Of a stretch of 19,919 nt of DNA, positions 15,849-19,919 are shown in pieces (the first letter of the stretch is position 1; every line of letters begins with the position of its first letter). A program made the position numbers and the translations under genes. The DNA is from Fidelibacterota bacterium (lineage in GTDB: Bacteria > Marinisomatota > Marinisomatia > SCGC-AAA003-L08 > GCA-002719095): the NCBI GenBank assembly GCA_002705575.1, contig PAHI01000034.1, positions 1 to 19,919 on the forward strand. Reading direction: 5' to 3'. The notes below the pieces were generated by a model, which saw only the letters and a list, made by a program, of their open reading frames with translations, had not been told where the DNA came from and ran no database searches.

Positions 15849-17180
15849 ATGAAGATAGCAGTAATAGGTGCTGGTTATGCTGGTCTCGTAACAGGTGTGT
15901 GCTTTTCAAATGTAGGCAATGAAGTAATTTGTTTAGATGTAGATGCTGATAAAATTAGCCAGCTCAAATCTGGCGAAGTGCCTATATATGAGCCAGGGCT
16001 GAAAGAAAAATTAATTAGGGGTTTGAATTCTAAAAACTTGAAATTTACAATTAATTCAAAAAAAGCTATAGAATCTTCGGAGATAATTTTTATTGCAGTT
16101 GGTACTCCTAGCTCAATGGATGGAGGTACGGATTTGAGTTTTGTTAAATCTGCAGTTAAAACAATATGTAAAAATTTAAATTCTGATAAAATTGTTGTAA
16201 CTAAATCTACAGTTCCTGTAGGTACTTCTCATTTAGTAAGGGATATTATTCAATCGTATATAAAAAAAAATAATCTTGATTATAAAATTGATATTATTAA
16301 TAATCCTGAATTTTTAAAGGAAGGAAGTGCAGTTAATGATTTTGAGAAGCCTGATCGTATTATTATTGGTTTTGAAAGCAAGAAAGTTTTGAGTAAAATT
16401 AAAAGTTTATATTCGCCATTTAATCTTCACCATGATAAGATTGTTTCAATGGATATAAGAAGCTCAGAATTGACTAAATATGCTGCAAATGCAATGCTAG
16501 CTACTAAAATTTCTTTTATTAATGAAATGGCAAATATTTGTGAAAAAGTTGATGCAAATATCAATGAAGTAAGGAAAGGAATAGGGACTGATCCAAGGAT
16601 AGGCTTTGATTTTATATATCCTGGTTTAGGTTTTGGTGGTAGTTGTTTCCCTAAGGATTTAAAATCAATTCAAGCTACATCTAAGAAACTTGATTATAAA
16701 TCAAAAATAATAGATGCGGTTTTAAGTGTTAATTATGAACAAAGAAACCTTTTTTGTAAAAAAATTATTAATTTTTTTAAGAGTAAAGGACATAGATATT
16801 CAGATATTAAATTAGGTGTTTGGGGGCTTTCATTTAAGCCTGAAACAGATGATGTTAGGAATGCGCCGAGTATTGATGTGATTCGAGAATTGCTTAACAA
16901 GGGGTTTGTAATTCAGGCTTATGATCCTGTTGCAAGTAAAAAATTTAAAGCTGAAGTTAATCATAAGAACTTATGTTTTGTTGAAGATATGTATTCTGCA
17001 GCTAGAGATGTAAACGCATTGATTTTGTTTACTGAATGGAATATTTTTAGAAGTCCTGATTTTAATAAAATTAAGAGTATTATGAAAGAGAGCAATATTT
17101 TTGATGGTAAAAATTTATTTAAAACTGAAGCGTTGAGTCGTTTTGGGTTTAATCATATTCAGGTAGGAGTAAAAAATTGA
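15849..17180 (+). CDS. ugd: UDP-glucose 6-dehydrogenase
   Basis: At 443 residues it is the usual size of bacterial class II UDP-glucose dehydrogenases. NAD-binding GAGYAG is at residues 7-12 with D30 ending strand 2. The central part has AVGTPSSMDGGTDLS, STVPVGT (120-126) and NPEFLKEGSAVNDF (152-165). K210 and N214 lie in TKYAANAM, and the catalytic C266 in GFGGSCFPKD. The C-terminal domain has GLSFKPETDDVRNAPS. It oxidises UDP-glucose to UDP-glucuronate with two NAD+, supplying GlcA and, with the epimerase overlapping its end, possibly GalA. AAGG at 15837-15840 lies 8 bases upstream of the ATG. The 34-base gap before it and this clearer Shine-Dalgarno site make the ugd-epimerase pair look like a distinct translational unit at the end of the operon. 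Confidence 0.95.
   Translation: MKIAVIGAGYAGLVTGVCFSNVGNEVICLDVDADKISQLKSGEVPIYEPGLKEKLIRGLNSKNLKFTINSKKAIESSEIIFIAVGTPSSMDGGTDLSFVKSAVKTICKNLNSDKIVVTKSTVPVGTSHLVRDIIQSYIKKNNLDYKIDIINNPEFLKEGSAVNDFEKPDRIIIGFESKKVLSKIKSLYSPFNLHHDKIVSMDIRSSELTKYAANAMLATKISFINEMANICEKVDANINEVRKGIGTDPRIGFDFIYPGLGFGGSCFPKDLKSIQATSKKLDYKSKIIDAVLSVNYEQRNLFCKKIINFFKSKGHRYSDIKLGVWGLSFKPETDDVRNAPSIDVIRELLNKGFVIQAYDPVASKKFKAEVNHKNLCFVEDMYSAARDVNALILFTEWNIFRSPDFNKIKSIMKESNIFDGKNLFKTEALSRFGFNHIQVGVKN
17165..17169 (+). promoter_or_regulatory. Ribosome binding site supporting a TTG start for the epimerase
   Basis: AGGAG stands 7 bases before TTG 17177, inside the last codons of ugd. It is the evidence for accepting a TTG start, since the NAD-binding strand begins immediately after that codon. 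Confidence 0.65.
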
Positions 17181-18031
17181 ATATATTAGTTACAGGTGGA
17201 GCAGGTTTTATTGGTCATCATTTAGTAGATAGGCTTATATTAGAACGAGCTAATGTAGATGTTATTGATAATTTTTCTACAGGCAAGATAGATAATAGAA
17301 ATCCTAAAGCTAAATATATAGATTTGGATATAAGGGAAGACTTGAAAAGTCTTGAAAATAACTATGATGTTATTTTTCATTTAGCTGCCCTAGCAAGAAT
17401 TCAGCCATCTTTTGGAAATCCTTATGAAACTGTTGATATAAATACGATGGGTACTACTAATATTTGTAGGTTGGCTCAAAAAAGTAATTCAAAATTAATT
17501 TATGCTGGTTCTAGTTCGTTTTATGCGGGACCTCATTTAAGCCCTTATTCATTTTCAAAATGGCAAGGAGAAGAGGTTTGTAAAATGTTTTCTCAGGTTT
17601 ATGGTTTAAATGTAGCAATTGCTAGATTTTTTAATGTTTTTGGTTCAGGACAACCAGATTCAGGTGCCTATGCAACGATTGTTGGTATATTTGAAAAACA
17701 ATGTATGATGAGAGAAGAACTTACAATTACTGGAGATGGTGAGCAAAGGAGAGATTTTACGCATGTTGATGATATTGTGTCAGGTCTTATTATGATGAGC
17801 AAAGATAAATGGAATGGAGAAGTTTTTAATTTAGGTACAGGTACAAATTATTCGATAAATGAACTCGCTTCAATGTATCCATCTCCAAAAAAATATATTC
17901 CAAAAAGACCTGGTGAGGCAAGAACTACTTTAGCAGACATATCTTTTAGCAAGGATAAGCTAGGTTATAAGCCTAGGAATAGCTTAGAATTGTATGTTAA
18001 AAATTGGTTAGAAGAATTACAAATTAAATAG
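17177..18031 (+). CDS. Short NAD-dependent sugar-nucleotide epimerase (probable UDP-GlcA/UDP-Glc C4-epimerase)
   Basis: This is an extended SDR of 284 residues, about 30-50 shorter than typical GalE or UDP-glucuronate epimerases. TGGAGFIG is at residues 6-13. Serines are in YAGSSSFYAG (109-118) and the Tyr-Lys pair is Y124 and K128 in SPYSFSKWQGEE. FFNVFGSGQPDSGAYATIV and GDGEQRRDFTHVDD follow, and RPGEARTTLADIS near the end reads the UDP-sugar. The loop between the serine motif and the catalytic tyrosine is very short compared with the epimerase at 1552. Translation must start at TTG 17177, which overlaps the ugd stop as TTGA. Direct coupling to ugd suggests UDP-GlcA to UDP-GalA epimerisation; UDP-Glc/UDP-Gal is the main alternative. 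UDP-xylose synthase motifs are not evident. Its last 15 bases overlap the convergent gene. Confidence 0.78.
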   Translation: MNILVTGGAGFIGHHLVDRLILERANVDVIDNFSTGKIDNRNPKAKYIDLDIREDLKSLENNYDVIFHLAALARIQPSFGNPYETVDINTMGTTNICRLAQKSNSKLIYAGSSSFYAGPHLSPYSFSKWQGEEVCKMFSQVYGLNVAIARFFNVFGSGQPDSGAYATIVGIFEKQCMMREELTITGDGEQRRDFTHVDDIVSGLIMMSKDKWNGEVFNLGTGTNYSINELASMYPSPKKYIPKRPGEARTTLADISFSKDKLGYKPRNSLELYVKNWLEELQIK

Positions 18032-18742
18032 ATTTAATTTTAAGTAGAAGTCAACCATTGTAGAAAAGTTTTTAGGAGTGTCTCCATCAATATCCATATA
18101 TGGATAAGAAGTTATTAATTCTGGAGACAGGCCAACACTTAATCTCAGTTTTTGCTCTAAAAAATCGTATGCTTTTTTATTTTTTGCTATAAAATCATTT
18201 TCTATAAGAAATGTGTACACTTTTAAAAAATTAATTTGATGTTCAATTTTAGTTTTAAATGAAGGTGTTAGAATTTTTATGTTAGATCTAAATAATTGTG
18301 AAAATCCTAGCCCATAAGTTATGTTTAGATGACCTTTCTGTTTAGTTCCTAGTAATAAATAAATCGATATAATGTTTATTCCTTTTCTGACCGAATGTAT
18401 TGCTGGAAAATTTTTGAGGCAAATTTCAGAAGATATATTGAATTGATACCTATTGATTATTTTAGGTGTTTTATAAGGAGTGGAAATGACCAGTGATAAA
18501 AAGTTGCCATTTTTGAATTTTTTACCAAAAGCTTTTGATATATTAGGAGTAATTCCTAAAGATGAACCAATAGTTATTTCATAAAAGTATAGATCTAAAT
18601 CTCTATTTATTACAGAAAACTTTGATTTTGAAGGGAGGTCTTTTTCTTCTTCAATTAGGTTTCTTGTGATGTGCTCATTTTCTAAATTTGCAGTCATTGT
18701 GTTTAATGATAGCATTAATATTAAAAGGTGTATTATATTCAT
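18017..18742 (-). CDS. Secreted or outer-membrane beta-barrel-like protein of unknown family
   Basis: I do not recognise this 241-residue protein. The first 18 residues (MNIIHLLILMLSLNTMTA) form a hydrophobic stretch that looks like a Sec signal peptide with a possible cut after TMTA. A charged linker follows (about residues 19-42, rich in Glu and Lys). The remainder alternates polar and hydrophobic residues, for example ITYGLGFSQLF and the terminal MVDFYLKLNLFNL, as in transmembrane beta strands of a small outer-membrane barrel. The C-terminal residue is Leu rather than the usual Phe. It is encoded against the polysaccharide operon, overlaps the epimerase end by 15 bases, and is separated from the divergent ddl by about 54 bases. 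A periplasmic protein is the alternative. No role in polysaccharide export can be inferred from position alone. Confidence 0.6.
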   Translation of the reverse strand: MNIIHLLILMLSLNTMTANLENEHITRNLIEEEKDLPSKSKFSVINRDLDLYFYEITIGSSLGITPNISKAFGKKFKNGNFLSLVISTPYKTPKIINRYQFNISSEICLKNFPAIHSVRKGINIISIYLLLGTKQKGHLNITYGLGFSQLFRSNIKILTPSFKTKIEHQINFLKVYTFLIENDFIAKNKKAYDFLEQKLRLSVGLSPELITSYPYMDIDGDTPKNFSTMVDFYLKLNLFNL

Positions 18743-18796
18743 ACTGCTTTAAATCTAATCAATTTGTTTTGTAACATGCTAGTTTAATTTGCTTTG

Positions 18797-19711
18797 ATGA
18801 AATTTTCTTTAAAAAATAATAAAGTTATTGTTTTGTGTGGTGGCAATTCATCCGAAAAAGAGGTTTCTATTAAAACAGGCCTTGCTGTGAAGTCTGCAAT
18901 ACAAAAAAAATATTCTACTGAGCTTCTTTTTTTGAATAAAGATTATACAGAAATTAAAAAAACATATAAAGACGGGGATGTTATTTTTAATGCTTTGCAT
19001 GGAGGATATGGAGAAAATGGCGAAATTCAAACTTTTTTTGAAAAAGAGAATTTAACTTTTATTGGCTCTGGATCAAGTGCGTGTAGCTTAGCTATGAATA
19101 AAGAAAAATGCAAGAAAGTTGTATCAAGCTTAGGAGTGAAGTCGCCATTTTCAAAATTTTTTGAAAATGATCTGTCTGTTTTTGATGATTTTAGCAAGCC
19201 TTTTGTTGTAAAGCCAAATGATGAAGGTTCATCTGTAGGTTTTTTTAAAGTTAGCTCTAGAAAAGATTTTTTAGCAGCAATAAAATTTAATAATAGGAAA
19301 AAAAATAAAATCTTAATAGAAGAGTATATTGATGGGGTTGAGATTACTGTCCCTATTTTTAATGGTAGAGCTCTTACAGGTGTTGAGATTAAGCCAAATG
19401 ATAAAATATATGACTATGAATCAAAGTATACTTTAGGTAAAACCAAGTATATCATTCCTTCTAGCATTGAAAAAGGAGTAATGAATGAAGTTTATAAGCA
19501 GTCAGTATCTATCTTTCATAAATTGAAGTGTAAGGATTATAGTCGGTTAGATTTTATTGTGTCCAATGAAAATGTAATTTATTTTTTAGAAATAAATACA
19601 TATCCTGGAATGACTCAAACTAGCCTATTTCCTAAAAGTGCTTCTTATTGTGGTATAAATTTTGACGAATTAATAATATCTTTAATTGATAAAAAAATTA
19701 AAAATAAATAA
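18797..19711 (+). CDS. ddl: D-alanine-D-alanine ligase
   Basis: This ATP-grasp enzyme of 304 residues is the usual length for proteobacterial DdlB. The N-terminal domain has LCGGNSSEKEVSIKTG, whose Glu binds the first D-Ala, and ALHGGYGENGE. The ATP-grasp part contains VVKPNDEGSSVGFFKV, IEEYIDGVEITVPI and YDYESKYTLGKTKYIIPS. Metal ligands lie in SRLDFIV and FLEINTYPGMTQTSLFPKSA. It makes the D-Ala-D-Ala end of the peptidoglycan precursor in the cytoplasm. An in-frame TAA at 18785-18787 limits the start to TTG 18794 or the adjacent ATG 18797; I chose the ATG. No strong Shine-Dalgarno sequence is visible. It stands alone rather than in the mur-fts cluster, reads away from the barrel-like gene, and is followed by the tRNAs. 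Confidence 0.93.
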   Translation: MKFSLKNNKVIVLCGGNSSEKEVSIKTGLAVKSAIQKKYSTELLFLNKDYTEIKKTYKDGDVIFNALHGGYGENGEIQTFFEKENLTFIGSGSSACSLAMNKEKCKKVVSSLGVKSPFSKFFENDLSVFDDFSKPFVVKPNDEGSSVGFFKVSSRKDFLAAIKFNNRKKNKILIEEYIDGVEITVPIFNGRALTGVEIKPNDKIYDYESKYTLGKTKYIIPSSIEKGVMNEVYKQSVSIFHKLKCKDYSRLDFIVSNENVIYFLEINTYPGMTQTSLFPKSASYCGINFDELIISLIDKKIKNK

Positions 19712-19713
19712 AA

Positions 19714-19738
19714 AAAAGAAAAATATTATTTTTTTTTT
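19714..19738 (+). terminator. A/T-only hairpin after ddl, possible terminator
   Basis: Directly after the ddl stop, an A-rich arm with one G and a T-rich arm can pair over about 11 bp (one G-T pair) around a 3-base loop, ending in ten T residues. There is no G/C pair, so it would be a weak intrinsic terminator. The A-run/T-run layout could work in both directions. It separates ddl from the tRNA genes. Confidence 0.35.
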
Positions 19739-19784
19739 AAATCAAGTCAGTTAAATTGATAGGCTATATTCAAAAGCTTTTTGG

Positions 19785-19790
19785 TATAAT
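19785..19790 (+). promoter_or_regulatory. Extended -10-like element touching the tRNA-Thr gene
   Basis: TGGTATAAT (19782-19790) is a perfect extended -10 sequence, but its last base is next to the first base of mature tRNA-Thr. Normal spacing would put initiation inside the tRNA, so it may not be the working promoter. No good -35 lies 16-18 bases upstream. A weaker candidate -10, TATATT at 19765-19770, would allow a short 5' leader. Confidence 0.25.
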
Positions 19791-19864
19791 GCCATTGTAG
19801 CTCAGTTGGCCAGAGCGGCTGATTTGTAATCAGCGGGTCGGGGGTTCGAATCCCTCCAATGGCT
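19791..19864 (+). tRNA. tRNA-Thr (anticodon UGU)
   Basis: The 74 bases fold into a complete cloverleaf. The 7-bp acceptor stem GCCATTG/CAATGGC is perfect. The D-arm carries GCTCAGTTGG. The anticodon stem GCTGA/TCAGC holds loop TTTGTAA with anticodon TGT at 19825-19827. The T-arm GGGGG/CCCTC contains one G-T pair around TTCGAAT, and the discriminator base is T. CCA is not encoded (CGT follows), so it would have to be added after transcription. The next tRNA starts 16 bases downstream, in the order of the gammaproteobacterial thrU-tyrU pair. Confidence 0.95.
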
Positions 19865-19880
19865 CGTTTATGAGTAGAAT

Positions 19881-19919
19881 GGGTCGGTGGCCGAGTGGTC
19901 AAAGGCAGCAGACTGTAAA
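19881..19919 (+). tRNA. tRNA-Tyr (anticodon GUA), 5' part, cut by the window edge
   Basis: The last 39 bases match position for position the layout of the first 39 of bacterial tRNA-Tyr: a 7-base acceptor arm (GGGTCGG), a D-arm with CCGAGTGGTCAAAGG, and the anticodon arm reaching CAGACTGTAAA, with anticodon GTA. The long variable arm expected of this class II tRNA and the 3' half lie beyond the window. It is probably co-transcribed with the tRNA-Thr 16 bases upstream. Confidence 0.9.

Noticed and set aside
1..19919. Mobile element, CRISPR array, toxin-antitoxin or defence system
   Set aside because: I saw no transposase or integrase motifs, no regularly spaced direct repeats, and no small paired genes with such features; the tRNA at the right edge shows no visible duplicated 3' end within the window.

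Overview
The window is an A+T-rich stretch (roughly 70% A+T by eye) of a Gram-negative bacterial chromosome. Nearly all of it (1-18031, + strand) is one tightly packed polysaccharide biosynthesis operon of the Wzx/Wzy-dependent type (capsule, exopolysaccharide or O-antigen). The tRNA-Thr(UGU) then tRNA-Tyr(GUA) pair at the right edge matches the start of the thrU-tyrU-glyT-thrT-tufB cluster of gammaproteobacteria. Together with the Wzc-like kinase and the outer-membrane-like protein, this suggests a low-GC, perhaps marine, gammaproteobacterium. That lineage is inferred from gene order and composition and was not tested. No gap between genes exceeds about 80 bases, so there is no long non-coding region to describe.

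Layout: (a) 1-282, the C-terminal end of a BY-kinase (Wzc family) with a tyrosine-rich tail. (b) 288-2574, a nucleotide-sugar dehydrogenase plus a C4-epimerase of the TviB/TviC (WbpO/WbpP) type, expected to make UDP-GalNAcA from UDP-GlcNAc. (c) 2571-6022, a sulfotransferase, the Wzx flippase and the Wzy polymerase. (d) 6025-9712, an AsnB-type amidotransferase, a GT4 glycosyltransferase and a small PglC-like phosphoglycosyl transferase. (e) 9699-11687, a second sulfotransferase and a FemAB/GNAT-like acyltransferase. (f) 11690-14722, a PglE-like aminotransferase and a PglF-like 4,6-dehydratase, i.e. the route to UDP-4-amino-4,6-dideoxy-GlcNAc. (g) 14756-15814, a WecA/WbpL-like polytopic phosphoglycosyl transferase. 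(h) 15849-18031, UDP-glucose 6-dehydrogenase and a short epimerase, for UDP-GlcA and probably its C4 epimer.

Beyond the operon are a convergent, unrecognised secreted or outer-membrane protein (18017-18742, - strand), a divergent stand-alone D-Ala-D-Ala ligase (18797-19711) and the tRNA cluster.

Read together, the genes predict a repeat unit started on undecaprenyl phosphate with an acylated bacillosamine-type sugar or a HexNAc, carrying GalNAcA (probably amidated to GalNAcAN) and possibly GlcA/GalA, and possibly sulfated. Wzx would flip it, Wzy polymerise it, and the Wzc kinase control export. The less usual points are two PAPS-type sulfotransferases, a FemAB-like protein where PglD is expected, two unrelated initiating transferases, and only one conventional glycosyltransferase. 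I see no mobile element, CRISPR array or defence system.
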